Assembly: GCF_943193005.1 (NCBI RefSeq)
Contig: NZ_CALPCH010000008.1
Coordinates: 1 to 64,000 of the forward strand
Direction: 5' to 3'
DNA: 64,000 nt
Source: Pumilibacter intestinalis
GTDB lineage: Bacteria > Bacillota > Clostridia > Christensenellales > Pumilibacteraceae
Shown here: piece after piece, positions 8,544 through 17,395 of the stretch
Numbering within the stretch: the first letter of the stretch is position 1
Layout: every line of letters starts with the position of its first letter
Program-made: the position numbers and the translations under genes
The notes under the pieces: generated by a model
Told to the model about the DNA's origin: nothing
Databases searched by the model: none
Seen by the model: the letters and a program-made list of their open reading frames with translations, nothing else

Positions 8544-8572
8544 TTGACATTTGCGCGGATATAGTCTATAAT
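8544..8572 (+). promoter_or_regulatory. Consensus promoter of the infC-rpmI-rplT operon
   Basis: Perfect TTGACA (8544-8549) and TATAAT (8567-8572) with a 17-base spacer, starting immediately after thrS. The expected start near 8579 leaves a leader of about 140 bases. Confidence 0.85.
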
Positions 8573-8578
8573 TTATCT

Positions 8579-8719
8579 ATAGAAAGCAAACGGGTTTCCG
8601 TTTCACCGGCAGATTTCGTTCTCGCCGCGTTCATAAAACTTTACGGCAATGTATTTTGTTTGTGCGTTTTAGAGCGGAAGTTTGCTTTCGCTCTATTATT
8701 TTTGTGGAGGAACACGACT
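8579..8719 (+). promoter_or_regulatory. L20-type leader RNA with competing antiterminator and terminator
   Basis: The leader carries an intrinsic terminator (8671-8704) before infC. Its very 5' end, GAAAGCAAAC (8582-8591), is the perfect reverse complement of GTTTGCTTTC (8680-8689), which covers the loop and 3' arm of the terminator. The long-range 10-pair helix and the terminator therefore exclude each other. A small hairpin AAACGG/CCGTTT (8588-8593 with 8598-8603) competes for the 5' strand. Bacillota infC operons are known to be controlled by L20 through leader attenuation; that L20 is the ligand here is inference from position. Confidence 0.75.
8671..8704 (+). terminator. Attenuator hairpin upstream of infC
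   Basis: AGAGCGGAAG (8671-8680) pairs with CTTTCGCTCT (8685-8694) around a TTTG loop (10 pairs, one G-T), followed by the T-rich ATTATTTTT. The infC ribosome-binding site GGAGG (8706-8710) comes right after. Confidence 0.82.
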
Positions 8720-9232
8720 ATCAATCTCAGAGACGTTGAGCTCAACGAAAGAATTTGCGACCGCGAAGTTCGCGTAATAGACGACGATAATACTCAGCTC
8801 GGTATTATGTCGGCTATGGAAGCGAACCGCATTGCCGACTCCAAAAACCTCGACTTGGTAAAAATAAGTCCTACGGCTACGCCGCCGGTGTGCAAAATCA
8901 TGGATTTCGGCAAGTTCAAGTTCGAAATGCAAAAACGAGAGAAAGACGCGCGCAAAAATCAAAAGATAACCGAGCTCAAAGAAGTTTGGCTTTCTATGAC
9001 GATAGACACTCACGACTTGGAAACCAAAGCCAAAGCCGCGCTCAAATTTTTGAAAGCGGGAGACAAGGTGAAAGTTTCCATACGTATGAGAGGTAGGCAA
9101 CAGGCGCACGCGGCGTTGGGCGTGGAGGTTATGCGCGACTTCTACAAAATAGTGGAAGAAGCGGCTGTAATAGACAAACAGCCCACTACGGAGGGTAGAA
9201 ATATCCTCATGATTTTATCACCTAAAAAATAA
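8720..9232 (+). CDS. infC: Translation initiation factor IF-3
   Basis: Binds the 30S subunit, prevents 50S joining and checks the start codon. The 170-residue product begins [20 protein letters not shown], the normal IF-3 N-terminus, followed by the linker helix [18 protein letters not shown] and the C-terminal domain. The start is taken as the ATC at 8720 because GGAGG at 8706-8710 is 9 bases upstream and no ATG, GTG or TTG fits there; infC genes classically use AUU or AUC, allowing IF-3 to repress itself. It heads the operon with L35 and L20 genes. Confidence 0.93.
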   Translation: MNLRDVELNERICDREVRVIDDDNTQLGIMSAMEANRIADSKNLDLVKISPTATPPVCKIMDFGKFKFEMQKREKDARKNQKITELKEVWLSMTIDTHDLETKAKAALKFLKAGDKVKVSIRMRGRQQAHAALGVEVMRDFYKIVEEAAVIDKQPTTEGRNILMILSPKK

Positions 9233-9252
9233 CTTTATCGGAGGATATAACT

Positions 9253-9450
9253 ATGCCAAAAATGAAAAGTCACAGCGGCGCGAAAAAGCGTTTTCGCGTA
9301 ACCGCTTCGGGGCGCGTGAAACGCGCTCAGCAAGGCAAAAACCACATCTTGACCAAAAAGTCGCGTAAGCGTAAAGACGCTCTTCGTCAGGGCGCATACA
9401 TGGCTTCCGACAAAGAGGCGCGTACCATCAAATCGATGATACAAAAGTAA
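9253..9450 (+). CDS. rpmI: Ribosomal protein bL35
   Basis: A 65-residue strongly basic protein of the 50S subunit. It starts [20 protein letters not shown] and contains [19 protein letters not shown], the standard L35 pattern. GGAGG stands upstream at 9241-9245. It is the middle gene of the infC-rpmI-rplT operon, 20 bases after infC and 18 before rplT. Confidence 0.97.
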   Translation: MPKMKSHSGAKKRFRVTASGRVKRAQQGKNHILTKKSRKRKDALRQGAYMASDKEARTIKSMIQK

Positions 9451-9468
9451 TAGCGGGAGGTAACTAAT

Positions 9469-9825
9469 ATGAGAATTAAGAGAGCGGTTAACGCCGTTAA
9501 GAAACGCAGAAAAATAATGAAACTCGCCAAAGGATACTTTGGCTCCAAGTCCCGTTCGTATCGCATAGCGAGAGAAGCGGTTATGAAATCGCAGATGTAC
9601 GCATTTGTGGGGCGCAGACTCAAAAAGCGCGATTTCCGCAAACTTTGGATAGCGCGTATAAATGCGGCGGCGAGAATGAACGGTTTGTCTTACAGCAAAT
9701 TTATGCACGGTCTTAAAGTTTCGGGCATAAACCTTAACCGTAAGGTACTTGCCGATATTGCCGTGAACGACGCCGCAGGCTTCAAGGCGTTGGCGGAAAC
9801 AGCCGGTAAAGCGGTTGCTCAGTAG
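9469..9825 (+). CDS. rplT: Ribosomal protein bL20
   Basis: A 118-residue 50S assembly protein. Typical sequence includes [23 protein letters not shown]-like [16 protein letters not shown] and [19 protein letters not shown]. In Bacillota it also binds its own leader to control the operon. GGGAGG precedes the ATG. The operon ends at a strong terminator 9 bases later. Confidence 0.97.
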   Translation: MRIKRAVNAVKKRRKIMKLAKGYFGSKSRSYRIAREAVMKSQMYAFVGRRLKKRDFRKLWIARINAAARMNGLSYSKFMHGLKVSGINLNRKVLADIAVNDAAGFKALAETAGKAVAQ

Positions 9826-9834
9826 CCTGAATTC

Positions 9835-9862
9835 GGGGTGCCGTTGTGCGGCGCCCCTTTTT
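9835..9862 (+). terminator. Terminator of the infC-rpmI-rplT operon
   Basis: GGGGTGCCG (9835-9843) and CGGCGCCCC (9849-9857) form a 9-pair stem with a TTGTG loop, followed by five T. The next gene's ATG is only 3 bases beyond the T tract. Confidence 0.88.
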
Positions 9863-9864
9863 AT

Positions 9865-10602
9865 ATGCAGATAACGCCTATAGTTTCGCGCTCGAACGCT
9901 TTGATTAAAAAGATACGTAAACTGCGCGACAAAAAATACAGAGAGCAATTCGGAGAATACGTTGCGGAAGGTAAGCGTTGGGTATCGGACGCGTTGCGAA
10001 TTTGCCCCAAAAACGTGGTTGCCGTGCTTTGTTCGTCGGATACCAGATGCGAGTACGCCGATTTCGTTATAGAGGCATCGCTGTTTGCCGAACTTGCCGA
10101 TACCGAGAACAGTCAGGGAGTAATCGCCGTAATGCGTATCCCTACGTTTTCGCATAGTCCGAGCGGAAATCACTGCTTGTTTTTAGACAGGGTGAGAGAC
10201 CCCGGCAATATGGGTACTATAATTCGCACCGCAGTAGCGGCGGGTTATACCGATATAGTGCTTCGCGATTGCGTAGACGTGTTCAATTCAAAGGTTATAC
10301 GCAGTAGTATGACAGGCATACTAAGCATAAATCTGCATTTTGACAGCAAATTATCGGATTTGAAAGAGTGCGGATATACCGTAGTTGCCGCCGACCTTCA
10401 AGGCGAAAATATTTTCGAAACCGATTTTGCGGCTCAAAAAGTTTGTTTGGTGATAGGTAACGAAGCAAACGGCATAGACCCGTTGCTGTTGCAACAATGC
10501 GACAAAACCGTTACCATACCCATGGAGGGCGAAATAGAGTCGCTCAATGCCGCCGTAAGCGCGGGAATACTCATGTATCAACTCAAATACCGAAATAGAT
10601 AA
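9865..10602 (+). CDS. TrmH/SpoU-family RNA 2'-O-methyltransferase
   Basis: A SAM-dependent ribose methyltransferase of the SPOUT fold, about 245 residues. The N-terminal part resembles the RNA-binding domain of RlmB-like enzymes (KIRKLRDKKYREQFGEYVAEG). The knot region has LDRVRDPGNMGTIIRTAVAAG (NPGN-type motif 1), then VIGNEANGID and IPMEGEIESLNAAVSAGI. Such a gene beside rplT is common in Bacillota (YsgA-like). The exact target, a 23S rRNA or tRNA nucleotide, cannot be told. The ATG at 9865 has no Shine-Dalgarno and sits just after a terminator; a GTG at 9838 inside the terminator is the alternative start. Confidence 0.88.
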   Translation: MQITPIVSRSNALIKKIRKLRDKKYREQFGEYVAEGKRWVSDALRICPKNVVAVLCSSDTRCEYADFVIEASLFAELADTENSQGVIAVMRIPTFSHSPSGNHCLFLDRVRDPGNMGTIIRTAVAAGYTDIVLRDCVDVFNSKVIRSSMTGILSINLHFDSKLSDLKECGYTVVAADLQGENIFETDFAAQKVCLVIGNEANGIDPLLLQQCDKTVTIPMEGEIESLNAAVSAGILMYQLKYRNR

Positions 10603-10621
10603 AAGGAGAAACAATAACAGT

Positions 10622-11365
10622 ATGTCGGGACACAGTAAATGGGCTACCATTAAGAGAGCAAAAGGAAAGACCGATGCGGCGAGAGCCAACGTATTCACAA
10701 AGATAGGGCGCGAACTTGCGGTTGCGGTTAAAGCGGGAGGACCCGACCCCAACAATAACGCCAAATTGCGCGACGTTATTTCCAAAGCCAAAGCCGCCAA
10801 TATGCCCAACGATAACATAACCCGCAGTATAAAGAAGGCAAGCGGAGAGCTCGGAAGCATAAACTACGACGCCATTACCTACGAGGGTTATGGTGCGGGC
10901 GGCGTTGCGGTTATAGTGGAGACGCTCACCGACAATAAAAACCGCACGGCGGGCGACGTAAGACACATTTTCGACAAGTGCGGCGGTTCTATGGGAACTA
11001 CCGGTTGCGTGTCTTATCTTTTCGAAACTCGCGGCGTTATGCTTGTTGAAAAGAAGCCTACCGATGACGACGACGAAATGATGATGCTCGCGCTCGATTG
11101 CGGAGCGGACGATTTCAATGTGGAAGACGGCATGTACGAAATTCTTACAAATCAAGCCGATTTTTCGGCGGTGCGCGAAAAGTTGGAGGCGCAGGGCGTG
11201 GCGTTCGTGAAAAGCGAAATCGCAAAAATTCCCTCCAATTATATAAGCGTGGACGACGCCACTCTTCCGAAAATTCAGCGCATGCTCGATATGTTCGACG
11301 ATAACGACGACGTGCAAAACGTATACCACAACGCCGAACTGCCCGAAGAAGAGGAAGAAGAATGA
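10622..11365 (+). CDS. YebC/PmpR family protein
   Basis: A 247-residue member of the YebC/TACO1 family, with the invariant start SGHSKWATIKRAKGKTDAAR and the acidic cleft segments of the central domain (TYEGYGAGGVAVIVE). Family members have been described as transcription regulators and, more recently, as ribosome-associated factors that relieve stalling at proline stretches; I cannot choose between these here. AAGGAG (10602-10607) lies upstream. The end overlaps proA by 4 bases (ATGA). Confidence 0.93.
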   Translation: MSGHSKWATIKRAKGKTDAARANVFTKIGRELAVAVKAGGPDPNNNAKLRDVISKAKAANMPNDNITRSIKKASGELGSINYDAITYEGYGAGGVAVIVETLTDNKNRTAGDVRHIFDKCGGSMGTTGCVSYLFETRGVMLVEKKPTDDDDEMMMLALDCGADDFNVEDGMYEILTNQADFSAVREKLEAQGVAFVKSEIAKIPSNYISVDDATLPKIQRMLDMFDDNDDVQNVYHNAELPEEEEEE

Positions 11366-12600
11366 TTGGCGTTACCGCAAGTTGCGCTTTGGCAAAAGAA
11401 AACGCACATGTAATCGCTCTTGCCGATACGCGGGATAAAAACAAAATGCTCGAGTTTGCCGCCGCCGCCGTGCTCGAAAGCGCGGCGGAGATTTTAGCCG
11501 CCAACGCCAAGGACGTTGCGCATTGCGAGCGCGGCGCACAGTTTGCGGACAGACTTATGCTGAACGAAAGCCGCCTTAAAGATATGGCGGAAGGGCTTGA
11601 AAAACTTATAGAGCTTCCCAATCCCATAGGCGAAATCGCCGAGGAATGGACTGTGCCGAACGGCATGCGCATAAGCAAAGTGAGAGTGCCGCTCGGCGTT
11701 ATCGGAATAATATACGAAGCTCGCCCCAACGTAACCGTAGACGCGATAGGATTGTGCATAAAGACGGGCAACGCGATAGTTTTGCGCGGCAGTAAAGAAG
11801 CGTATAGCTCAAATGAAGCTCTCGTTGCCGCCGTAAAAGCGCGTTTGCGTAGCGGCGGATACAATCCCGAGTTTATTCAGCTTATTCAAGACGTAAGCCG
11901 TGAGGGCGCGGAAACGCTTATGACCTGCCGCGATTACGTGGACGTGCTCATTCCGAGAGGAAGCGCGTCTTTAATTCGCACCGTAGTGGAAAAATCCACC
12001 GTACCCGTTATAGAAACGGGAGCGGGAAATTGCCACGCGTATATAGAACAAACGGCGGATATCGACAAGGCGTTGGATATCGTGCTTAACGGCAAGTTGC
12101 GCCGCCCGAGCGTGTGCAACGCTCTCGAAAGTCTGCTCGTAGACGAGTCGGCGGCGAAAAAGTTTCTCCCCGTAATTCTCGGCGCGCTCAAAGAAAAGGG
12201 CGTTGAGATTGTCGGTTGCGAAAAGACGCGTGCCGTTTGTCCGTTCGTTGTGCCCGCGTCCGAGGATGATTACGCGGCGGAGTATCTCGCTTTGAAAATT
12301 TCGGTAAAGGTGGTTCGCGGAGTCGAGGAGGCGTGCGAACATATCAACAAATACTCAACCAAACACAGCGAAGTGATAGTTACCGAAAGCAAAGAGGCTG
12401 CGGAATATTTCACGTCGCGTATAGACAGCGCGGCGGTTTACGTTAACGCGTCAACTTGCTTTACCGACGGTTTTCAATTCGGGTTCGGAGCTGAGATGGG
12501 AATTTCCACTCAAAAACTTCATGCCCGCGGTCCGCTCGGACTGAAACAGCTTACAAGCGAAAAATACGTTATACGCGGCAACGGTCAAGTACGCGCTTAG
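11362..12600 (+). CDS. proA: Gamma-glutamyl phosphate reductase
   Basis: NADPH-dependent reduction of gamma-glutamyl phosphate to glutamate semialdehyde in proline synthesis. The 412 residues have the aldehyde-dehydrogenase fold, with GVIGIIYEARPNVTVDA and RGSKEAYSSN. The catalytic cysteine lies in RRPSVCNALESLLVD, followed near the end by FQFGFGAEMGISTQKLHARG. It is translationally coupled to yebC. proB, its normal partner, is not in this window. Confidence 0.95.
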   Translation: MIGVTASCALAKENAHVIALADTRDKNKMLEFAAAAVLESAAEILAANAKDVAHCERGAQFADRLMLNESRLKDMAEGLEKLIELPNPIGEIAEEWTVPNGMRISKVRVPLGVIGIIYEARPNVTVDAIGLCIKTGNAIVLRGSKEAYSSNEALVAAVKARLRSGGYNPEFIQLIQDVSREGAETLMTCRDYVDVLIPRGSASLIRTVVEKSTVPVIETGAGNCHAYIEQTADIDKALDIVLNGKLRRPSVCNALESLLVDESAAKKFLPVILGALKEKGVEIVGCEKTRAVCPFVVPASEDDYAAEYLALKISVKVVRGVEEACEHINKYSTKHSEVIVTESKEAAEYFTSRIDSAAVYVNASTCFTDGFQFGFGAEMGISTQKLHARGPLGLKQLTSEKYVIRGNGQVRA

Positions 12601-12627
12601 CGACTTAATTGCCAAAGGAATACGTTT

Positions 12628-13575
12628 ATGGATGAATTCGAAGAATTATTCGGAGAGAAAAAGCCCGAGAAAAAGATTGCGGGCCCGGAGGGACACCGCG
12701 CGAGAGTGCGCGACGCCATGGAGCGCAATCCCGAGTTGTCGGGTTTCGACGACTACGAGCTTCTCGAATATTTGTTGTTTGTCACAAATCCGCGAAAGGA
12801 CACCAAGCCGCTCGCGAAAGAGTTGATACGAATATTCGGTTCGTTGTCGGCTGTGCTGTATGCCGATTACGGAGAATTGCGGCGTGTTCCGGGTGTGGGC
12901 GACCTTACGGCGCATTTGCTTTCGAACGTGTTGCATATCGTTATGCGCGCCGAATATTCACGTTTCGAACACCCTTGCCGCATTACCACCGCGGCGGATA
13001 CGGCGAGATACATGTACGCTCGTTTCCTCGGCAGAACCAAAGAGGTTTTGTTGATGACGTCGCTTAATATTAACGACGAAGTGATACAAACCGACGAGAT
13101 TGCGGCGGGCTCGGTGGACTCCGCGCCTTTCGATTTGGTGAAACTTTTGAGAATTGCCGACAGAAACGGAGCGAAGAAAATAATTCTCGCGCACAATCAT
13201 CCCGGCGGAACTCTCGGTTTTTCGGATGCCGATATAGAGTCTACCGCGCGGGTGATAGAGTGTTGCAATCTCACGGGCTACACGTTTAACGACCATTTGA
13301 TATTCGTGGGCAACAGGTACATAAGCATGTTCGCCAAGGATATGATGTCGTCGGTTATCGCCGAATGCGGAAAAGCGTATAAAGCGGCGAACGATATGGC
13401 GGCTAAAGAATTATCGCGGCGAGCGAGAATGATAAAAATAGGCGAAAAAACCGCCCTTAACGCCGAAAACGACGGCAAAATGGCGGTTTTGAACATGTAT
13501 AAACAGGTAAACGCAATGCCCGAAAGCGAGCGGTTAAAGATTATAGGCGACCTTATTCGTTCGGTAGAGCTGTAA
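12628..13575 (+). CDS. radC: RadC family JAB-domain protein
   Basis: Long known as a DNA repair protein but of unproven role. The 315 residues include a helix-hairpin-helix-like region (YELLEYLLF to VPGVGDLTAHLL) and then the JAB1/MPN metal-binding domain, with HNHPGG near residue 189, a following S-x-x-D (SDADIE) and NDHLIFVGNRY. It is roughly 90 residues longer than the common 225-residue RadC; the extra length is a charged N-terminal 25 residues and a helical tail after residue 235. It ends 6 bases before the convergent end of argH. Confidence 0.88.
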   Translation: MDEFEELFGEKKPEKKIAGPEGHRARVRDAMERNPELSGFDDYELLEYLLFVTNPRKDTKPLAKELIRIFGSLSAVLYADYGELRRVPGVGDLTAHLLSNVLHIVMRAEYSRFEHPCRITTAADTARYMYARFLGRTKEVLLMTSLNINDEVIQTDEIAAGSVDSAPFDLVKLLRIADRNGAKKIILAHNHPGGTLGFSDADIESTARVIECCNLTGYTFNDHLIFVGNRYISMFAKDMMSSVIAECGKAYKAANDMAAKELSRRARMIKIGEKTALNAENDGKMAVLNMYKQVNAMPESERLKIIGDLIRSVEL

Positions 13576-13581
13576 AATATA

Positions 13582-14958
13582 TCAATTTAAGCGTTCTGCG
13601 AGTTTTTTGAGTTTTGCTACGCGTGCAAGCACCGTCCTTTTTGACGGTCCGCCCGCTGTTTTTCTTGCGGCTACTATATTCTGTATTTTAACCGTTTGCA
13701 AGATATCCGAGCCGAACATATCCGAAAATTGTTTGTATTCGTCTATCGAGAGTTCTTCGAGTGATTTTTCGTTGTCGCAACAATAACGTACGAGCATGCC
13801 AATCGTTTTGTGAGCGTCTCTGAACGGCATTCCTTTTTTTACCAAATAGTCGGCGCAGTCGGTTGCCGCGGTGTATCCGCCCGACGCGCCGTTTTGCATT
13901 ATATCGGTATTGAAAGTAAGCGAGGGGAGCAGGGCGGTGAAAATTTCAAGGCATGCTTTAACTGTATCTTCGCAGTCGAACACGGCTTCTTTGTCTTCCT
14001 GCATATCTTTGTTGTAGGCAAGCGGCAATCCTTTCATTACCGTTAAAAGGGTAACGAGGCTGCCGTATACGCGCCCCGTTTTGCCGCGTATAAGCTCGTT
14101 CATATCCGGATTTTTCTTTTGCGGCATTATGCTCGAGCCCGTGCTGAATTCGTCGCTTAGGGTAACGAAACCGAATTCGTCGGTTGCCCAATAAATGAGT
14201 TCTTCGTTAAAACGCGACAAGTGCATCATTATAAGCGAGCAGTCGGAAACGAATTCTATGGCAAAGTCGCGGTCGGATACTCCGTCGAGCGAATTTTGCG
14301 TAACGGCGGGGAAATCGAGGAGTTCGGCAACCCTGTTTCTATCGAGAGGATAAGAGGTTGTTGTGCATGCTCCGCTTCCGAGCGGCATTACGTTTATGCG
14401 CTTGCGGCAGTCGGCAAGCCTGTCGGCGTCGCGCAGAAACATTTCGCAGTAAGCCGACAGGTGATGAGCAAGCGTTGTGGGTTGCGCCTTTTGCATGTGG
14501 GTGTAGGCGGGCATATACGTTTCGGCGTGAGTTTCCGCCAAATCGCACAGCGTGCTTACGAGCGCGGACAAAAGCCCTATGATTTCGGTTACGCAGTCGC
14601 GCATGTATAATCTGATATCGAGCGCGACTTGGTCGTTTCGCGAACGTCCCGTGTGCAATTTTTTGCCGACCTGCCCGAGCCTGTTTGTAAGTTCTTCTTC
14701 AACAAACATGTGAATGTCTTCGGCGTCGGCTATTTTGAGTTTGCCGCCGTTTATATCGTAAAATATATCCGACAACGCACGGCAAATGCTCTCGGCTTCG
14801 TCTTTGGGAATAATTCCGCACTCGCCGAGCATGGTGGCGTGGGCGATACTGCCCATTATATCGTGCTTATACAGTCGCTTGTCTATCGGAAGAGAACGGT
14901 TGAACGAGTCGGCTTGCTCGTTGAGAGCCGACTTGAAACGCCCTGCCCACATTTTCAT
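13582..14958 (-). CDS. argH: Argininosuccinate lyase
   Basis: Last step of arginine synthesis: argininosuccinate to arginine plus fumarate. The 458 residues start MKMWAGRFKSALNEQADSFN and show HTGRSRNDQVALDIRLYMRD, PAYTHMQKAQPTTLAHHL and the superfamily signature GSSIMPQKKNPDMNELIRGK containing the catalytic serine. It follows argG by 18 bases on the minus strand, so the two form an operon. No terminator is visible at its end, where it meets radC head to head. Confidence 0.96.
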   Translation of the reverse strand: MKMWAGRFKSALNEQADSFNRSLPIDKRLYKHDIMGSIAHATMLGECGIIPKDEAESICRALSDIFYDINGGKLKIADAEDIHMFVEEELTNRLGQVGKKLHTGRSRNDQVALDIRLYMRDCVTEIIGLLSALVSTLCDLAETHAETYMPAYTHMQKAQPTTLAHHLSAYCEMFLRDADRLADCRKRINVMPLGSGACTTTSYPLDRNRVAELLDFPAVTQNSLDGVSDRDFAIEFVSDCSLIMMHLSRFNEELIYWATDEFGFVTLSDEFSTGSSIMPQKKNPDMNELIRGKTGRVYGSLVTLLTVMKGLPLAYNKDMQEDKEAVFDCEDTVKACLEIFTALLPSLTFNTDIMQNGASGGYTAATDCADYLVKKGMPFRDAHKTIGMLVRYCCDNEKSLEELSIDEYKQFSDMFGSDILQTVKIQNIVAARKTAGGPSKRTVLARVAKLKKLAERLN

Positions 14959-14976
14959 ATCGGAAATTTCGTCCTT

Positions 14977-16188
14977 TTATTTCTTTTTGTTTCTTTGCAA
15001 CATTTTCGCGCGAACTTTAAGCGGCAATCCGAACAGGTTGATAAAGCCCGCCGAATCCTTTTGGTCGTAAACCTCGTCCGCGCCGAAAGTGGCTATGTCC
15101 TCGTCGTAGAGCGAGTACGGAGATTTTACTCCCGCGCCTATTATATTGCCTTTGTAGAGTTTTATGCGCGCCGTGCCCGTTACCGTTTGTTGGGTGGAGT
15201 CTACGAACGCGCTCAACGCTTCGCGAAGCGGGGTAAACCAGTTGCCGTCGTATACGAGTTCGGCAAAACGAAGCGCAACCTGTTCTTTGTAGTGCGAGGT
15301 TGCTCTGTCGAGAGTTATCTCTTCGAGATTGCGGTGCGCCGCATAAAGTATTGAACCTGCGGGGTTTTCGTAAACGCCGCGCGATTTCATGCCCACAAGG
15401 CGGTTTTCCACCATATCGCAAACGCCTACGCCGTGTTTCGCGCCGATTTCGTTGAGTAGCGCAAGCAGTTTTGCGGGCGAAAGCTTTTTGCCGTTTACGG
15501 CTACGGGCGTGCCTTTATCGAATTCGATTTCCACGTATTCCGCTTTGTCGGGAGTTTGAGCTATGGGCTTGCTTATGAGCAGCATTTCGTCTTGCGGCTC
15601 GTTCCACGGGTCTTCCAAGTCGCTTCCTTCGTGCGAAAGATGCCAAATGTTTCTGTCCATGGAATAGGGGTGCTTTTTGGATACGGGCACGTCGAGTCCG
15701 CGCTCTTCGGCGTAAGCGATTTCCTCTTCGCGCGATTTGATATCCCATATGCGCCACGGGGCGATAATTTTCATATCGGGACTGAGAGCTTTTATGGAAA
15801 GCTCGAACCGAACTTGGTCGTTTCCTTTGCCAGTGCAGCCGTGGCATATCGCAGTCGCGCCTTCGCGTTCGGCTATTTCAACGAGTCGTTTCGCTATAAC
15901 GGGTCGAGCGAAACTCGTTCCGAGCAAATATTTGCCCTCGTAAACCGCGCCCGCTTTGAGAGTGGGGAACACGTAATCGCTTACGAATTCTTCGGTAAGG
16001 TCTTCTATGAAGATTTTGGAAGCGCCGCTTTTGATTGCCTTTTCGTTGAGCGGCGCAAGTTCTTCGCCTTGTCCTACGTCGGCGGCTACGGCTATAACTT
16101 CGCAATCGTAGTTTTCTTTCAGCCACGGTATGATTATGGTGGTGTCCAGTCCGCCCGAGTATGCAAGAACAATTTTCATTTTTTCCAT
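14977..16188 (-). CDS. argG: Argininosuccinate synthase
   Basis: ATP-dependent joining of citrulline and aspartate. The 403 residues begin [17 protein letters not shown] with the PP-loop SGGLDT. Other signatures are [36 protein letters not shown] and APWRIWD. The ATG at 16188 is chosen because AAGGAG lies just upstream (16195-16200 on the complement) and it gives the standard N-terminus; the open frame extends further upstream into AT-rich promoter sequence. It is divergent from ruvC, and the two promoters overlap. Confidence 0.96.
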   Translation of the reverse strand: MEKMKIVLAYSGGLDTTIIIPWLKENYDCEVIAVAADVGQGEELAPLNEKAIKSGASKIFIEDLTEEFVSDYVFPTLKAGAVYEGKYLLGTSFARPVIAKRLVEIAEREGATAICHGCTGKGNDQVRFELSIKALSPDMKIIAPWRIWDIKSREEEIAYAEERGLDVPVSKKHPYSMDRNIWHLSHEGSDLEDPWNEPQDEMLLISKPIAQTPDKAEYVEIEFDKGTPVAVNGKKLSPAKLLALLNEIGAKHGVGVCDMVENRLVGMKSRGVYENPAGSILYAAHRNLEEITLDRATSHYKEQVALRFAELVYDGNWFTPLREALSAFVDSTQQTVTGTARIKLYKGNIIGAGVKSPYSLYDEDIATFGADEVYDQKDSAGFINLFGLPLKVRAKMLQRNKKK

Positions 16189-16212
16189 TATCGGCTCCTT
16201 AGCGTCAATCAC

Positions 16213-16241
16213 TTGACTTAAATTAAAAATAATATTATATT
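16213..16241 (+). promoter_or_regulatory. Promoter of the ruvC-ruvA-ruvB-queA-tgt operon
   Basis: TTGACT (16213-16218) and TATATT (16236-16241), spacing 17. Its -10 box is next to the -10 box of the opposite argG promoter. Confidence 0.6.
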
Positions 16242-16242
16242 T

Positions 16243-16271
16243 ATAATAATACATTTTATCGGATTTTGCAA
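16243..16271 (-). promoter_or_regulatory. Promoter of argG-argH
   Basis: On the minus strand TTGCAA (16266-16271) and TATTAT (16243-16248) with a 17-base spacer, about 55 bases before the argG start codon. The surrounding 50 bases are extremely AT-rich and could hold an arginine-repressor site, but I could not match a clear ARG box. Confidence 0.6.
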
Positions 16272-16310
16272 GAAAATTACTGTACAAATGCAAGAAAACA
16301 GGAGACGGAT

Positions 16311-16802
16311 TTGACTATTTTGGGTATAGACCCCGGATATGCCACCATAGGCTACGGAATTGTGAATAAAGACGGGGCTTCGCTTAATGCGATAGACTAC
16401 GGGGTTATACAAACGCCCAAGGAAGAAAGTATTCCCGTCCGTCTTGCCATGCTCGACGACGCGCTCACCGCCATTATAAACAAATTCAAGCCCGACGCCG
16501 TTTCGGTGGAAGAACTTTTTTTCAACACCAACATAACCACGGGCATAAAAGTTGCGCAGGCAAGAGGGGTGATACTCTTGTGCGCGATAAAGAAATGCGG
16601 CAGATTGTACGAATATACGCCGCTTCAGATAAAACAGGCTCTTACGGGCAACGGCAGAGCGGAAAAGCACCAAGTGCAGTTTATGGTGAAAGCGTTGTTA
16701 AAACTCGATACCGTACCGAAACCCGACGACGCCGCCGACGCTCTTGCCGCCGCGGTGTGTCATGCGAGCTTCGGCGATTACGCGCATAGAATTCTTAATT
16801 AG
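16311..16802 (+). CDS. ruvC: Holliday junction resolvase RuvC
   Basis: Cuts Holliday junctions symmetrically during recombination. The 163 residues begin with [14 protein letters not shown], carrying the first catalytic Asp; the other acidic residues lie in [11 protein letters not shown] and in [14 protein letters not shown] near the end. The start is the TTG at 16311, because AGGAG at 16300-16304 is 6 bases upstream and the protein then begins at the standard place. It is the first gene of ruvC-ruvA-ruvB-queA-tgt. Confidence 0.95.
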   Translation: MTILGIDPGYATIGYGIVNKDGASLNAIDYGVIQTPKEESIPVRLAMLDDALTAIINKFKPDAVSVEELFFNTNITTGIKVAQARGVILLCAIKKCGRLYEYTPLQIKQALTGNGRAEKHQVQFMVKALLKLDTVPKPDDAADALAAAVCHASFGDYAHRILN

Positions 16803-16810
16803 AGGACAAC

Positions 16811-17395
16811 ATGTATAACTATATCAAAGGAATATTTTCATCTGCGGAAGAAAACACCGTTGTGATAGAAGCAAACGGGGTGGGATACGAACTTTTGGCG
16901 AGCGACAAAACGATAGAAAGACTGGGGAAACCGGGCGCGGAATGTAAGGTTTTTTGCTATTTGAGCGTGCGCGAAGACGAAATGAGTTTGTACGGTTTTG
17001 CGGACAGGCAGGAAAAAGAGTTTTTCAAGAAATTGATTAACATATCCGGAATAGGCTGTAAAATGGCGATTTCCATACTGAGTAGCGGTACTTTGTCTGA
17101 CATAATATCGGCAATCGCGGGTGCAGACGTAGGGAAATTAAGTAAAATCAAAGGCGTTGGCAAAAAGACTGCGGAGAGAATAGTGGTTGAACTGCGCGAC
17201 AAGATAGCTCCCGGCTCTGATACGTCGGTGTTTGTTACGTCGCCCGTTATAAGTGCGCAAACCTCTGACGGAGAGGCGGTAGAGGCTCTTATATCGCTCG
17301 GATACACAAGGCAGGAGGCTGTTGCCGCAGTAGTAAGAAACGAAAAGCCGGGTATGACTACCGAGCAGATAATACTTGCCGCGCTTAAAGGATGA
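16811..17395 (+). CDS. ruvA: Holliday junction branch migration subunit RuvA
   Basis: Binds the four-way junction as a tetramer and loads RuvB. The 194 residues begin [20 protein letters not shown] (OB fold). The helix-hairpin-helix motifs are [16 protein letters not shown] and [20 protein letters not shown], and a C-terminal three-helix domain ([16 protein letters not shown]) contacts RuvB. It follows ruvC by 8 bases and overlaps ruvB by 4. Confidence 0.96.
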   Translation: MYNYIKGIFSSAEENTVVIEANGVGYELLASDKTIERLGKPGAECKVFCYLSVREDEMSLYGFADRQEKEFFKKLINISGIGCKMAISILSSGTLSDIISAIAGADVGKLSKIKGVGKKTAERIVVELRDKIAPGSDTSVFVTSPVISAQTSDGEAVEALISLGYTRQEAVAAVVRNEKPGMTTEQIILAALKG

